Assembly (NCBI GenBank): GCA_021810805.1
Contig: JAJZHW010000002.1
Coordinates: 32,988 to 96,987, forward strand
Source: Nitrospirota bacterium
Lineage (GTDB): Bacteria; Nitrospirota; Leptospirillia; Leptospirillales; Leptospirillaceae
Length of the DNA stretch: 64,000 nucleotides
Reading direction: 5' to 3'
Shown: positions 26,159-37,539 of the stretch, one piece after another
Numbering within the stretch: position 1 is the stretch's first letter
How the letters are laid out: the number at the start of each line of letters is the position of its first letter
Program-made: the position numbers and the translations under genes
Notes under the pieces: model-generated
What the model saw: the letters and a program-made list of their open reading frames with translations, nothing else
Told to the model about the DNA's origin: nothing
Databases searched by the model: none

Positions 26159-26763
26159 TGTCCTCCACTGTCGACCCCCGTTTTCTGGACCGCTGGGTCC
26201 AGACAATTTCGGAAGCGATCGGAAACGACGAAGGGCGCCTCGACCGCTGGGTTGGCCTTATCAGCCTGGCAGAATCCCTGAAACACTTTCGACCCTTGAG
26301 AAGCTTTTCTCTCGACGGGAGAGTGTCACTTACGGAGAAGGCGACGCTTTTTCAGGATTTTTGTGCCCAGACCCTCGGAAACCATTTGCCCGAAAAGTCG
26401 GAAATCCTCATCGTTCCCCTGCTGGAAGGCAATCTTTGGGAGGAGCTTTCCCCCCTCCGGGAGCGTCTCGAAAAGTCCTTTGATCTTCGGACCGCTCAGG
26501 TGAGGGTGGAGATTCTCTCTGCCGCCGCGCTGTCAGGCGAGGAGAAGGAAAGGGTGCTTGAGACCGTCACCCGGTTCGTCAATGGTTCGGAGTTCCGAAA
26601 GGGATCGGGAGTCGCTTCAGGGACTCTCTCGGTTCGCCCAACGTGGACCGTCCGTCCGAGTCTTCTGGCCGGGCTTGAGGTGAGAATCGGATCTCGGGTG
26701 TGGGATGCAAGTCTCTCCTCCCGGATTCGTGAACTGGAAAAACAGCTGCTCAAATCGGCCTGA
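26158..26763 (+). CDS. atpH: ATP synthase F1 subunit delta
   Basis: The 201-residue product sits between atpF and atpA, as usual. The OSCP/delta fold is suggested by the helical N-domain and the C-terminal segment WTVRPSLLAGLEVRIGSRVW followed by DASLSSRIRELEKQL, the well-conserved family end. It caps F1 and ties it to the b stalk. It overlaps atpF by one base. Confidence 0.92.
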   Translation: MSSTVDPRFLDRWVQTISEAIGNDEGRLDRWVGLISLAESLKHFRPLRSFSLDGRVSLTEKATLFQDFCAQTLGNHLPEKSEILIVPLLEGNLWEELSPLRERLEKSFDLRTAQVRVEILSAAALSGEEKERVLETVTRFVNGSEFRKGSGVASGTLSVRPTWTVRPSLLAGLEVRIGSRVWDASLSSRIRELEKQLLKSA

Positions 26764-26847
26764 CGAGCCCAAGGGCATAAGTCGGCCGTATCTGTTTCGG
26801 AAGAAGGCCCGGCGGGTCGGGCGTCATTCATATCATACGAGGGTGCC

Positions 26848-28350
26848 TTGAAAAGTTCAGAGATCACTGAAAACTTGATGAAAAACCTGGGGAACTTCAA
26901 GGGAGGGGTCGAAACCTCGAATCGAGGGACGATCCTTTCTTCCGGAGACGGGATTCTCCGTATTTCCGGTCTGGACAAGGCGATGTCGGGCGAGATGCTC
27001 GAACTCATCAAGGGAGGAACGGCCCTTGTTCTCAACCTCGAAGAGAATGAGATCGGTGCCGTGATTCTCGAAGGCGGAGAGAATGCTGTGGTGGGCGATG
27101 AGGTTCGCACCACCGGCAAGATCATGGAGGTCCCTGTGGGCCCCGGTCTCGTCGGACGGGTCGTGAACCCCATGGGCGAACCCCTTGACGGAAAGGGCCC
27201 GGTCAAAGCGGAGCTACACTCCCCCATCGAGAAGATCGCCCCCGGCGTCTCCACTCGGAAATCCGTCTCTGTTCCTCTCCAGACCGGTGTGAAGGCCATT
27301 GATGCCATGATTCCCATTGGTCGGGGACAGCGGGAGCTGATTATCGGCGACCGGCAGACCGGCAAGACCACGATTGCTCTGGATACCATTCTCAACCAGA
27401 AGGGCAACAACGTCGTCTGCATCTATGTGGCGATCGGCCAGAAGGCCTCGAGTGTTGTCAATGTCATCCGCACCCTCGAAAAGCACGGGGCGATGGAGTA
27501 CACCATCGTCGTCTCCGCCTCTGCTGCCGAATCGGCCGCCCTCCAGTACATTGCCCCCTACGCCGGGTGTGCCATGGGGGAATACTTCCGTGACCGCGGC
27601 ATGGACGCCCTCATCGTTTACGATGATCTCACCAAGCATGCCTGGGCCTATCGCCAGATGTCCCTTCTTCTCCGGCGTCCTCCCGGTCGCGAGGCCTATC
27701 CCGGCGACGTCTTCTATCTTCATTCCCGTCTTCTGGAGCGGGCCGCCCGCCTCAACGAGAAAAGCGGCGGAGGCTCCCTGACCGCCCTCCCCATCATCGA
27801 AACCCAGGCGGGTGACGTTTCGGCCTTTGTGCCCACAAATGTCATCTCCATTACCGATGGACAGATCTATCTGGAGACCGACCTCTTCTACTCCGGTATC
27901 CGCCCGGCCATTAATCCGGGAATCTCCGTCTCCCGTGTCGGCGGTGCCGCCCAGATCAAGGCGATGAAGCAGGTCGCCGGAAAGATGCGTCTGGAAATGG
28001 CGCAGTTCAGGGAGTTGGCGGCCTTTGCCCAGTTTGCCTCCGATCTCGACAAGACCACGCGGGACCAGATCGAGCGGGGCCTTCGTTTGACCGAGATTCT
28101 CAAGCAACCCCACTATTCTCCGCTTCCCGTGGAAAAGCAGATTGCCATCATCTTCGCGGTGACCAATGGCTTCCTCGATGGCGTGGCTCCCTCCCGTGTT
28201 GGGGCCTTTGAAAAGGAGTTCCACCTCTTCCTCGACAGTCGCCATGGGGCCATACTCCAGACGATCCGGGAAGAAAAGGCGCTCTCTGACGCGACAGTGG
28301 CAAACCTCAAGGCGGCGCTTTCGGAATTCACCGCCTCCTTCAACGGATAG
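26848..28350 (+). CDS. atpA: ATP synthase F1 subunit alpha
   Basis: The 500-residue subunit has the P-loop [24 protein letters not shown] and [17 protein letters not shown], the alpha signature. It holds the non-catalytic nucleotide sites. I use TTG 26848, which has GAGGGTG about 6 bases upstream and keeps the conserved N-terminal helix; ATG 26878 would cut it. Confidence 0.96.
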   Translation: MKSSEITENLMKNLGNFKGGVETSNRGTILSSGDGILRISGLDKAMSGEMLELIKGGTALVLNLEENEIGAVILEGGENAVVGDEVRTTGKIMEVPVGPGLVGRVVNPMGEPLDGKGPVKAELHSPIEKIAPGVSTRKSVSVPLQTGVKAIDAMIPIGRGQRELIIGDRQTGKTTIALDTILNQKGNNVVCIYVAIGQKASSVVNVIRTLEKHGAMEYTIVVSASAAESAALQYIAPYAGCAMGEYFRDRGMDALIVYDDLTKHAWAYRQMSLLLRRPPGREAYPGDVFYLHSRLLERAARLNEKSGGGSLTALPIIETQAGDVSAFVPTNVISITDGQIYLETDLFYSGIRPAINPGISVSRVGGAAQIKAMKQVAGKMRLEMAQFRELAAFAQFASDLDKTTRDQIERGLRLTEILKQPHYSPLPVEKQIAIIFAVTNGFLDGVAPSRVGAFEKEFHLFLDSRHGAILQTIREEKALSDATVANLKAALSEFTASFNG

Positions 28351-28354
28351 GACC

Positions 28355-29233
28355 ATGCCCTCACTTCGATCGATCCGTAGCCGAATCAAATCGGTCAAGA
28401 ATACCCGCCAGATTACCAAGGCCATGGAGATGGTGGCCTCGGCCAAGATGCGCAAGGCCCAGGCCCGGGTTCGCGACACGCGTCCTTATGCCGAGAAAAT
28501 CAAGGAGCTGATGCTCCGGCTTTCTGCCATCGAGTCCCATCGTCCCAATCCCTTTTTTCAGGTAAGGCCGGTATCGACCGTCGGCATCATTCTTGTCTCC
28601 ACCGACCGGGGTCTTTGCGGGCCCATCAACTCCAATGTCTTCAAGATGGTGACCCGGTTCATGGCTGAGAGGCCTGGGGTCAAATTCGAATTCGTGGTGA
28701 TCGGGAAGAAGGGGCAGGACTTTGTCCGCCGCGGAGGATACAAGGCGGTCGGATCGATCTCAGGGGTCAAGGACAGGGGACAGATTGAAGAGATCCTCCC
28801 GGCCACTCAGGTGGCGGTGGAGGAGTTCTCGAATGGTCGCTGGGATGAGGCCTGGGTTTTCTATACGGAATTCGTCTCGACCCTCTCCCAGAAGGCTCGT
28901 TCGGAACAGCTTCTTCCGATTCTGCCGGAAAAGGAAGCCAATGGAGCCAAGAAGCCTTCACCCTTCCTCGGGGAGTATCTCTATGAACCCGATACGGCGG
29001 ATATTCTTGATGTTCTGATTCCGCGCTATTTCGAAACTCTAGTCTTCCAGCGGGTGATGGAAAACTTTGCCAGCGAATACAGCGCCCGCATGATGGCGAT
29101 GAGAAATGCCACTTCCAACGCCAAGGAAGTGATCTACCAGATGACTCTGATCTATAACAAGCTCCGCCAGGCGGCCATCACTCGGGAAATCTCCGAGATT
29201 GCCTCAGGAGCCGATGCGGTTCAGCAGGGATAG
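28355..29233 (+). CDS. atpG: ATP synthase F1 subunit gamma
   Basis: The 292-residue rotor shaft begins MPSLRSIRSRIKSVKNTRQI with TKAMEMVASAKMRKAQ, the canonical N-terminal helix. It ends with the C-terminal helix ARMMAMRNATSNAKEVI, the family signature. STDRGLCGPINSNV is also conserved. ATG 28355 lies 4 bases after the atpA stop. Confidence 0.95.
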   Translation: MPSLRSIRSRIKSVKNTRQITKAMEMVASAKMRKAQARVRDTRPYAEKIKELMLRLSAIESHRPNPFFQVRPVSTVGIILVSTDRGLCGPINSNVFKMVTRFMAERPGVKFEFVVIGKKGQDFVRRGGYKAVGSISGVKDRGQIEEILPATQVAVEEFSNGRWDEAWVFYTEFVSTLSQKARSEQLLPILPEKEANGAKKPSPFLGEYLYEPDTADILDVLIPRYFETLVFQRVMENFASEYSARMMAMRNATSNAKEVIYQMTLIYNKLRQAAITREISEIASGADAVQQG

Positions 29234-29288
29234 GGACGACCCCACTCACGGTCTGATCCCGGTGAGGGCAGACCTTGGAATACGGTAA

Positions 29289-30695
<1,407 letters not shown>

Positions 30696-30698
30696 GCC

Positions 30699-31133
30699 AT
30701 GGCGTTCATGCTTTCGCTTCTGACCCAGGAGCGGGTTCTCGTGACCGAAGAGGTCGACTTCGTGAAGGCGAAAGGTGTGGACGGTGAGTTTGGCGTTCTG
30801 ACCGGACACACTCCCTTCATTACTCTTCTTGATCCCGGTGAGCTCGTCGTCCGCAAGGGTGAGACCCTTTACTCCTATTATGTCAGTGGAGGTGTGGCCG
30901 AGGTTCTTCCAAAGTCCATGATCGTTCTGGCCAATACCGTTGAGCGGGCGGAGGAAATCGACATGCAGCTGGCCCAAACGGCAAGAAAGAATGCGGAAGA
31001 GGCCCTGTCGAAGCCGATTTCTGAGACCGAGCGCCGGACCTTCCTTCTTGAGCTCAAGCGGGAAAATGTTCGCCTGTCGATTGCGGCCCGAAGACACTCA
31101 CCCCGCCACCCCGGGCAGATTTCCGAAGAATAG
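30699..31133 (+). CDS. atpC: ATP synthase F1 subunit epsilon
   Basis: The 144-residue subunit has a beta-sandwich N-domain with GEFGVLTGHTPFITLLDPGE, the family signature, followed by a helical C-domain rich in Arg and Glu that can inhibit ATP hydrolysis. It is last in the operon and starts 3 bases after atpD. A terminator follows at 31175. Confidence 0.94.
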   Translation: MAFMLSLLTQERVLVTEEVDFVKAKGVDGEFGVLTGHTPFITLLDPGELVVRKGETLYSYYVSGGVAEVLPKSMIVLANTVERAEEIDMQLAQTARKNAEEALSKPISETERRTFLLELKRENVRLSIAARRHSPRHPGQISEE

Positions 31134-31174
31134 TTTCGGGGCGCCCTTTTTGAACTCTTGTTTCTTCCCTCCGT

Positions 31175-31209
31175 GGGCTTCTCCACCGTTGGAGAGCCCC
31201 GGGATTTTT
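31175..31209 (+). terminator. Rho-independent terminator of the atp operon
   Basis: GGGCTTCTCCA-CCGT-TGGAGAGCCC (31175-31199, one bulged T) followed by CGGGA and TTTTT at 31205-31209, 40 bases past the atpC stop. Confidence 0.75.
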
Positions 31210-31628
31210 CCCCCGAATTTCCGTTCTCACTCCCGCGTCGCCCTCCATCATCCATTTTTTCACACTCAGGATCACCCCCTGGCTTGACGTCCGTTTGTTA
31301 TAAATTTCATTAAAATACAATGATTTGAGACAATGTGCTTGAATATTGAAATTTGTTGTGAGACTATTCTTTTTGAAAAGAAAACTCAATCTCAAATGCG
31401 AGAGCATGTTGAGGCTGGTTTGAAGAACCTGTGCTCCATCGTGCCCGATTCGCCGAGAAATCGTCGAAGCGCCATGGCATGGTGTTGATCGTTAAGTTTG
31501 GATCATGAGCACATTTTAAAATCGGAAGCCGGATAATCTCCGTCTGGCTTGAATGAGCAATGCGGTCTCGACTGTGGTGCCGCGAAACAACCATCCCGTT
31601 ATTTCGGGAATTACCAAGGAGAAAGAGA
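31210..31628. other. AT-rich intergenic region upstream of the T6SS locus
   Basis: About 420 bases with no convincing gene. It is richer in A/T than its flanks and should carry the T6SS promoter. TTGACG near 31284 and TATAAA/TAAAAT tracts after it are suggestive, but no pair has consensus spacing. I looked for a sigma-54 GG-N10-GC element, common before T6SS operons, and did not find a good one. Confidence 0.4.
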
Positions 31629-32123
31629 ATGGACGAGCAGGGGTCGGTCGCACCAAAGGAGCGTGTCAACATTGTTTATCGTCCCGCAGTCGGGGATGCC
31701 AAAGAGGATGTCGAGCTTCCGTTCAAGCAGCTGGTCATTGGCGATTTCACCTTGAAAGAGGATCCCCGCCAGTTGGAGGAGATCAAGCCCATCAATGTGG
31801 ACAAGGACAACTTCAACAGCGTGATGGAAAATCACAATCTCAGCCTCGATATGAGCGTTCCGAACCATCTTGCTCCTTCTCCCGAGGGAAAAGAGCCGGA
31901 AACGATGAGAGTGTCTCTCAAGGTAAAAGAGATGAAAGATTTTTCTCCAGATTCCATTGTCGATCAGGTTCCCGAGCTGAGAGAGTTGATTGCCCTTCGG
32001 GATGCCCTGAAAGCCCTCAAGGGACCCCTCGGAAACATCCCCGACTTCAGGAAGAAGCTCCAGGAAATCATTCAGAACGATGAGACCCGGGCGAAGCTTC
32101 TTTCAGAGCTTGGAATCGAATAA
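31629..32123 (+). CDS. tssB: T6SS sheath small subunit TssB (VipA)
   Basis: This 164-residue first gene of the T6SS run pairs with TssC to build the contractile sheath. ERVNIVYRPAVGDAKEDVEL, LPFKQLVIGDF and DFSPDSIVDQVPELRELIAL are conserved TssB blocks. I chose ATG 31629, which has AAGGAGAAAGAG directly upstream; longer in-frame readings reach into the AT-rich leader. Confidence 0.95.
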   Translation: MDEQGSVAPKERVNIVYRPAVGDAKEDVELPFKQLVIGDFTLKEDPRQLEEIKPINVDKDNFNSVMENHNLSLDMSVPNHLAPSPEGKEPETMRVSLKVKEMKDFSPDSIVDQVPELRELIALRDALKALKGPLGNIPDFRKKLQEIIQNDETRAKLLSELGIE

Positions 32124-32158
32124 CCCACCTTTTAAAGGGAAAAATCAGGAGGTTTGTT

Positions 32159-33646
32159 GTGGCGGATAGTCCAAAGAAAGAAGCAGCACCAGGGTCGACG
32201 TCGTCGACATTTAGCGACTCCCTGATCGACGACCTCGTCGAGGCAACGCGCTTAAAGCCAGGCGACGAAGCCTACTCGATCACGCGCCAGGGAGTCAAAG
32301 CCTTCATCAACGAGCTCCTCGAGCCTCAGCGGTCGGTCGAGAAAGTGACACAGGCCACGGTCGACGAGATCATCGCCGACCTCGACAAGAAGCTGTGTCG
32401 ACAGGTCGATGCCATCCTCCACCACCCGGAGTTCCAGAAGCTGGAATCTTCGTGGCGATCCTTGAAGTACCTTGTCGACCAGACTGATTTTAGAGAGAAC
32501 AACAAGATCGAGATCCTGAACGTCAGCAAGCAGAAGCTTCGGGAAGACTTCGAGGATGCCCCCGAAATCACGAATTCCGGTCTCTACAAGATTGCCTATA
32601 CCAACGAGTTCGGGCAGTTCGGCGGTCAGCCCTATGGATCGATCATCGCCAACTACGAGATGAATCCCGGACCTCAGGACATCAAACTTCTCCAGAGCGT
32701 CGCGAGCGTTGCCTCCATGGCCCACGCGCCGTTCATCGCCGCGGCCGGTCCGGAATTTTTCGGCATCGACGACTTCTCGAAGCTGCCTAACCTGAAGGAC
32801 CTGGCGTCGATCTACGAAATGCCCCAGTTTACGAAGTGGAATGGCTTCCGGGAAAGCGAAGATGCTCGCTTTGTCGGCCTTACCGTTCCCCGTTTCATGC
32901 TTCGTGTTCCCTACGGGGCCCAGACCGCTCCTTCCAAGAAGTTCAATTACCAGGAGAGCGTGGCGGAGGGAAACAGCGCCTTCCTGTGGGGAAATGCCTC
33001 CTTCGCCTTTGCCTCGCGCCTTTCGGCCTCCTTTGCCCAGTATCGCTGGAATGCCAATATCATTGGGCCTCAAGGGGGAGGTGCGGTCAAGGATCTTCCC
33101 ATCTACAACTTCGAGGCGATGGGTGAGACTCAGTCGAAGATCCCGACGGAAATCCTGATTTCCGAACGTCGGGAGTTCGAGCTGGCCGAGCAGGGCTTCA
33201 TGGCTCTGGCCATGAGAAAGAACAGCGACAATGCGGCATTCTTCTCTGCCAACTCCGCCCAGAAGCCAAAGTTCTTCGGTCAGACCAAAGAAGGCAAGGA
33301 AGCCGAGCTCAACTACAAGTTGGGAACCCAGCTTCCCTATATTTTCGTGATGAGCCGTTTGGCCCACTACATCAAGATCATTCAGCGGGAGAACATCGGG
33401 ACGTGGAAGGAACGGAGCGATCTCGAATCCGAACTGAACAACTGGATCCGCCAGTACGTTTCCGACATGGACAATCCCGCGGCCGGCGTCCGGAGCAAGC
33501 GTCCTCTTCGCCAGGCCGAAATTAACGTCCTGGATGTGGATGGGGATCCGGGGTGGTACCGGGTGTCGATGAAGGTCCGTCCCCACTTCAAGTACATGGG
33601 GGCCTCTTTCACGCTCTCACTCGTGGGCAAGCTCGACAAGAAGTAA
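32159..33646 (+). CDS. tssC: T6SS sheath large subunit TssC (VipB)
   Basis: The 495-residue product forms the sheath wall with TssB. ESSWRSLKYLVDQTDFRENN, FGQFGGQPYGSIIANYE and FGIDDFSKLPNLKDLASIYE are diagnostic TssC blocks. It starts at GTG 32159, 6 bases after AGGAGG. Length and order are normal. Confidence 0.96.
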   Translation: MADSPKKEAAPGSTSSTFSDSLIDDLVEATRLKPGDEAYSITRQGVKAFINELLEPQRSVEKVTQATVDEIIADLDKKLCRQVDAILHHPEFQKLESSWRSLKYLVDQTDFRENNKIEILNVSKQKLREDFEDAPEITNSGLYKIAYTNEFGQFGGQPYGSIIANYEMNPGPQDIKLLQSVASVASMAHAPFIAAAGPEFFGIDDFSKLPNLKDLASIYEMPQFTKWNGFRESEDARFVGLTVPRFMLRVPYGAQTAPSKKFNYQESVAEGNSAFLWGNASFAFASRLSASFAQYRWNANIIGPQGGGAVKDLPIYNFEAMGETQSKIPTEILISERREFELAEQGFMALAMRKNSDNAAFFSANSAQKPKFFGQTKEGKEAELNYKLGTQLPYIFVMSRLAHYIKIIQRENIGTWKERSDLESELNNWIRQYVSDMDNPAAGVRSKRPLRQAEINVLDVDGDPGWYRVSMKVRPHFKYMGASFTLSLVGKLDKK

Positions 33647-33722
33647 CAAAGAGGTGGAACGGCGGGAGCGCAATTCCTCCCGCCCCATTTATCTATAGGA
33701 CGTCAAAAGAAAGGAAACAATC

Positions 33723-34208
33723 ATGCCGATGCCGCTTTATGCTTTTGTTCAAGCCAAGAATCAGGGAAAAATCGAGGGGTCCTGTGCCATCAAGGGGCGC
33801 GAGGGGGCCATGCAGGTTCAGGCCTTTGACTATACGGTTGACCTTCCCAAAAATCCCCAGACGGGACTTCCCACAGGGCGGAGAGTCCACAACCCGATCA
33901 CCATTACAAAGGAGATCGACAAGGCCTCTCCCAAGCTCTTCCAGGCCCTTTGCACCGGGGAGCAGATGACCAAGGTGACCATCGACTGGTACCGGATCAA
34001 TCCCCAGGGCAAGGAAGAGAAATATTACACCACCGAGCTCGAGAACGCGACGATCGTGAGCATTCGCGACTGGATGCCCAATGTTCTGAAACAGGAAGAC
34101 CGTCAGATGGGCCACATGGAGGATGTCTCCTTCGCCTTCGAGAAGATTACGGTCACATGGGCGGATGGCGGGATCTCCGGCGAGGATTCCTGGAACAATC
34201 CCAAGTAG
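33723..34208 (+). CDS. hcp: T6SS tube protein Hcp (TssD)
   Basis: The 161-residue tube subunit forms stacked hexameric rings inside the sheath. GSCAIKGREGAMQVQAFDY, NPITITKEIDKASPKLFQAL, CTGEQMTKVTIDWYR and a C-terminal FEKITVTWADGGISGEDSW are the family blocks. There is no C-terminal toxin extension. Confidence 0.95.
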   Translation: MPMPLYAFVQAKNQGKIEGSCAIKGREGAMQVQAFDYTVDLPKNPQTGLPTGRRVHNPITITKEIDKASPKLFQALCTGEQMTKVTIDWYRINPQGKEEKYYTTELENATIVSIRDWMPNVLKQEDRQMGHMEDVSFAFEKITVTWADGGISGEDSWNNPK

Positions 34209-34238
34209 AAGAACGGGTTAAGAGAGAGGCGCGGCCAG

Positions 34239-34655
34239 GTGGAGGCACGTGAACGGCTCCTCGAGCGAATCGGCTCCTTGGTGTCAAATGAAGAGACACG
34301 CAATCTGTCGCGGTTCGAGATCGTGAGGAGCTCCATACGCTCCCACCTGTCGCGTATTCTCCGTACCCGAAGAAAGTCGGCTCCCATTTCGGACGATTTC
34401 GGGGTTCCGGATTTGTCCAATGTGGCAGGGTCGTTTGAGGCGGGATCTTCCGTCGAGATCGTCAGGGCGATTTTGGAGACGGTGGGGCGCTATGAGCCCA
34501 GGCTCACATCTCCAAAGGTTCGGGCCCACGAGACCACGACGGAGCTCGGTGCACTCAGACTTGAGATTTCAGGCGAAATTTTTGTCAACGGTCAGAACAT
34601 GACGATTCAGTTTCCGGTCCTGGTCAAAGCCAACGGTGAGGTTGTCTTGACCTGA
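34239..34655 (+). CDS. tssE: T6SS baseplate protein TssE (gp25-like)
   Basis: The 138-residue homologue of phage T4 gp25 joins the sheath to the baseplate. It has the signature ILETVGRYEPRLTSPKV near residue 83. Start GTG 34239 gives MEARERLLERI. It lies 30 bases after hcp. Confidence 0.92.
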   Translation: MEARERLLERIGSLVSNEETRNLSRFEIVRSSIRSHLSRILRTRRKSAPISDDFGVPDLSNVAGSFEAGSSVEIVRAILETVGRYEPRLTSPKVRAHETTTELGALRLEISGEIFVNGQNMTIQFPVLVKANGEVVLT

Positions 34656-34691
34656 GCTTTTCAAGATCGCAGCAATGGGAGTTTCGGTTCG

Positions 34692-36419
34692 ATGTCCACG
34701 AGCGCCTATGAGCAAGAGCTTTCCAATCTGCGACTGCTGTCCAAGGAGTTTGCCTCGGCCCATCCGGCCATCGCTCCTATGCTCGGGCAGCCCTCCGCCG
34801 ACCCGGATGTCGAGCGTCTTCTTGAAGGCGTGGCCTTTCTCGTCTCGATTCTCCACCAGCGCCTGACGGACCAGTTTCCGGAGTTCATCCAGGAAATTGC
34901 CCAGGTCCTCTTTACCCAGTTTCTTCGTCCGATTCCCTGCGCGACGATTCTTTTGTTTGCCCCGAAGGGAAAGCTCGCCGAATCGGTCAGGGTTCCAAAG
35001 GGGACAAGGGTGGGATCCCTGCCGGTCGACGGGACCGTCTGCCAGTTCGAAACTTGCCAGGAGATGGAGCTTCATCCGCTGACTGTCTCCGGAGTCAAGG
35101 TGCTTCAGGAGGCCGGACGACCCGCGTCGATCCAGTTGACCCTCTCGGGGATGCCCCTTTCCCAGCTTGCGGCCCCCTCTCTCACATTTTTCCTGGGGGG
35201 CCCCTACTCCGAAGGGTCCAACCTTTTCTACCTTCTCACGCAGAATCTCGACTCCATCGAACTCTCCGTTCCCGGGGAGCCGTCGTTTTTTCTCCCTCCG
35301 GGAGCTCTGCGGACACCGAGCTTCGGTGACGAATCGGCCCTCTTTCCCTATTCTCCGAATTCTTTTTCCGCTTACAGGCTCTTTCAGGAATTTTTCGTCA
35401 TGCCGTCCAAGTTTCTCTTCCTCGAGCTGACAGGGTTGTCCGGCTGGAGAACTCGGGGGACGGGGACGGCGGCCACCGTGACCTTTCGGCTGACGAAGAA
35501 TCCGGCCAGGCCTCTCAGCCTGCAACCGCACCACTTCATTCTTGGGGCCGTTCCGGCGGTGAACCTCTTTGAAACGAGCTCGGAACCCATTTCCCTGGCC
35601 CACCGGCAGAGCGAGATTCCCATTCGTCTCTCGGGGGGGAGCCGGGACCACTACGACGTGTTTTCCGTGGAGGGGGTCACGGGGGTCTCCTCCGCTACGG
35701 GAAAGACCTCGGAGTATCGTCCCTTTCAGGAGCTTCTGGGTCAGGCGGGAGCGTCTTCGGATCGCGCGTACCGGGTTGTCCGGAGGATGTCCCAGACCGA
35801 ATCGCGGGCCGAAATCTATCTGGGGGTTCTCTACGGAAAGGGGGAGATTCCCGCCGACGAGACGCTGTCGGTGCGTCTTCGGGCGACCAACAGGATGCTC
35901 CCGGAATCGCTCAAGCCCGGAGAGATCAACCGTCCGACGGACAACTCGCCCGAACGCCTGTCATTTTCCAATCTGACCTCTCCCACCCCCTATATTCAGC
36001 CACCACTGGGGGACAGCGTGGCATGGAGAATACTCTCCCAGCTCGGGATCAATTTTTTGTCCCTGGGGGATGCCAGCCGGCTCCGTGCGCTCCTTTCCGT
36101 CTACAACTTTCCCATGGAGAGGAACAAGGGGCTCGAAGACGCCAACAGAAAACGGATCGAAAGCATCGAGGAGGTGAAGCTCACTCGCAAGACGCGTTTC
36201 ATCCGGGGAGTGCTTCTGCGGGGAACGCACATTCTCGTGAAGATCCGGGGAGACGGATTTGCCGACTTTTCCGACCTTTATCTGTTCGGGACGGTCTTGA
36301 ACGAGTTCCTGTCGGTCTATGCCACGATCAATACCTTTACGAAGCTTGAAGTCGAAAACGCCTTGACGGGAGAAAGCATTTCATGGACGGAGAGGCTGGG
36401 CACCCAACCCCTGATCTAG
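34692..36419 (+). CDS. tssF: T6SS baseplate protein TssF
   Basis: The 575-residue wedge component of the baseplate has YEQELSNLRLLSKEFASAHP and PSADPDVERLLEGVAFLVS at the N-terminus, the TssF signature. GDESALFPYSPNSFSAYRLF and FLFLELTGL follow. It overlaps tssG by 37 bases, as is usual for this pair. Confidence 0.94.
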   Translation: MSTSAYEQELSNLRLLSKEFASAHPAIAPMLGQPSADPDVERLLEGVAFLVSILHQRLTDQFPEFIQEIAQVLFTQFLRPIPCATILLFAPKGKLAESVRVPKGTRVGSLPVDGTVCQFETCQEMELHPLTVSGVKVLQEAGRPASIQLTLSGMPLSQLAAPSLTFFLGGPYSEGSNLFYLLTQNLDSIELSVPGEPSFFLPPGALRTPSFGDESALFPYSPNSFSAYRLFQEFFVMPSKFLFLELTGLSGWRTRGTGTAATVTFRLTKNPARPLSLQPHHFILGAVPAVNLFETSSEPISLAHRQSEIPIRLSGGSRDHYDVFSVEGVTGVSSATGKTSEYRPFQELLGQAGASSDRAYRVVRRMSQTESRAEIYLGVLYGKGEIPADETLSVRLRATNRMLPESLKPGEINRPTDNSPERLSFSNLTSPTPYIQPPLGDSVAWRILSQLGINFLSLGDASRLRALLSVYNFPMERNKGLEDANRKRIESIEEVKLTRKTRFIRGVLLRGTHILVKIRGDGFADFSDLYLFGTVLNEFLSVYATINTFTKLEVENALTGESISWTERLGTQPLI

Positions 36420-37414
36420 CGCGGCTCAGACAGAATCTCGGCAAGAATGCGTCGGAGTATCAGTTTGTCCAGGCGGTCCGCCTGCTCAGGCTCCTCCTCG
36501 AGAAAGAGCCCCAGGGAGATCCCCAGGAGGATTTCTGGCACAGGATCATGATCCGGCCGACCCTGTCCCTGGCTTTTCCTCCCAACGACATCGACTCCCT
36601 GACGTGGGAGGGGTGGGCCGGGAAGCCGGTTCTCGACGTGAACTTCTTCGGCCTCTACGGGGTGGCCTCGCCTCTGCCGACCTTCTATACCGAGGATCTG
36701 ATCGAGGAGAAGAACGAGGACGGGTCAGCCGCCCGCGACTTCCTCGACATTCTTCACGGGAGGCTCTACCCGCTTCTCTACGAGGTCTGGGAAAAGAACC
36801 GGCTCTCTTTTCGGGCCTACGAAAAGGGCGAGCAGGAAATCGAGAACCTGCTCCATGTCTTTACGGGCTTCTCTCTTCCCGTCTTTCGAAACGTCGATCC
36901 GCTGGCGCCATCGTCGCTCCGGTATGCCGGTCTTCTCACCCAGCACTCCCGGTCGGCCCGGGGGCTCGAGTCGATCCTGTCCGATGTTCTGGGGGGAATC
37001 CCCGTCAGGATCGATCAGTGCGTGGAGAGACGCGTGAAGATTCCCGAGGAGCAGCGTCTTGTGCTGGGAGGTTCCCTCGCCTTGGGAGAGGAGACGCTTC
37101 TCGGAAGCGCGATCGCCGACAGGTCGAACCAGATCGGGATCCGGATCGGTCCCGTCGACAACGGGACCTTCGAAACCCTGATGCCCGGACAGGAAAACCT
37201 TCGGAAGATTGCCTTCTGGAAGGAGGTCTACCTTCTGGATCCCCTGATGACGGTGGTTGAGGTCCGCCTTTCCGACAGCGCTCCGAAGCCGGTCATTCTG
37301 GGAGAAAAATCCCGCAACCGCCTGGGGCTCGACGCCTGGCTCGAATCCGGGACCTTCCAGCCGGAGAAGAGCGTTTTTATCGGAGTGGACCGGGAAGCGG
37401 CTCTTCAACACTGA
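36383..37414 (+). CDS. tssG: T6SS baseplate protein TssG
   Basis: The 343-residue partner of TssF in the baseplate wedge has YQFVQAVRLLRLLLEKEPQG and NFFGLYGVASPLPTFYTEDL, the TssG signature, followed by FLDILHGRLYPLLYEVWEK. It starts inside the end of tssF. A 125-base gap to clpV follows, with nothing recognisable in it except AAGGAGA before clpV. Confidence 0.94.
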   Translation: MDGEAGHPTPDLARLRQNLGKNASEYQFVQAVRLLRLLLEKEPQGDPQEDFWHRIMIRPTLSLAFPPNDIDSLTWEGWAGKPVLDVNFFGLYGVASPLPTFYTEDLIEEKNEDGSAARDFLDILHGRLYPLLYEVWEKNRLSFRAYEKGEQEIENLLHVFTGFSLPVFRNVDPLAPSSLRYAGLLTQHSRSARGLESILSDVLGGIPVRIDQCVERRVKIPEEQRLVLGGSLALGEETLLGSAIADRSNQIGIRIGPVDNGTFETLMPGQENLRKIAFWKEVYLLDPLMTVVEVRLSDSAPKPVILGEKSRNRLGLDAWLESGTFQPEKSVFIGVDREAALQH

Positions 37415-37539
37415 GGTTTCTGTGTCAGCGGTCAAAGAGTCGAAGAGGGGTCCGTTGCCCTATGGTTTGGGAACGGGTGAGTTAGGTTTTTTGGGTGGAA
37501 CGCTGGGTGCCTCGACCACGAAACTAAGGAGACGAATCC

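Noticed and set aside
31210..31628. Sigma-54 promoter for the T6SS operon
   Set aside because: Several GG-rich starts (for example TGGCATGG and TGGCTTGA) were inspected but none has GC at the required 10-base distance.
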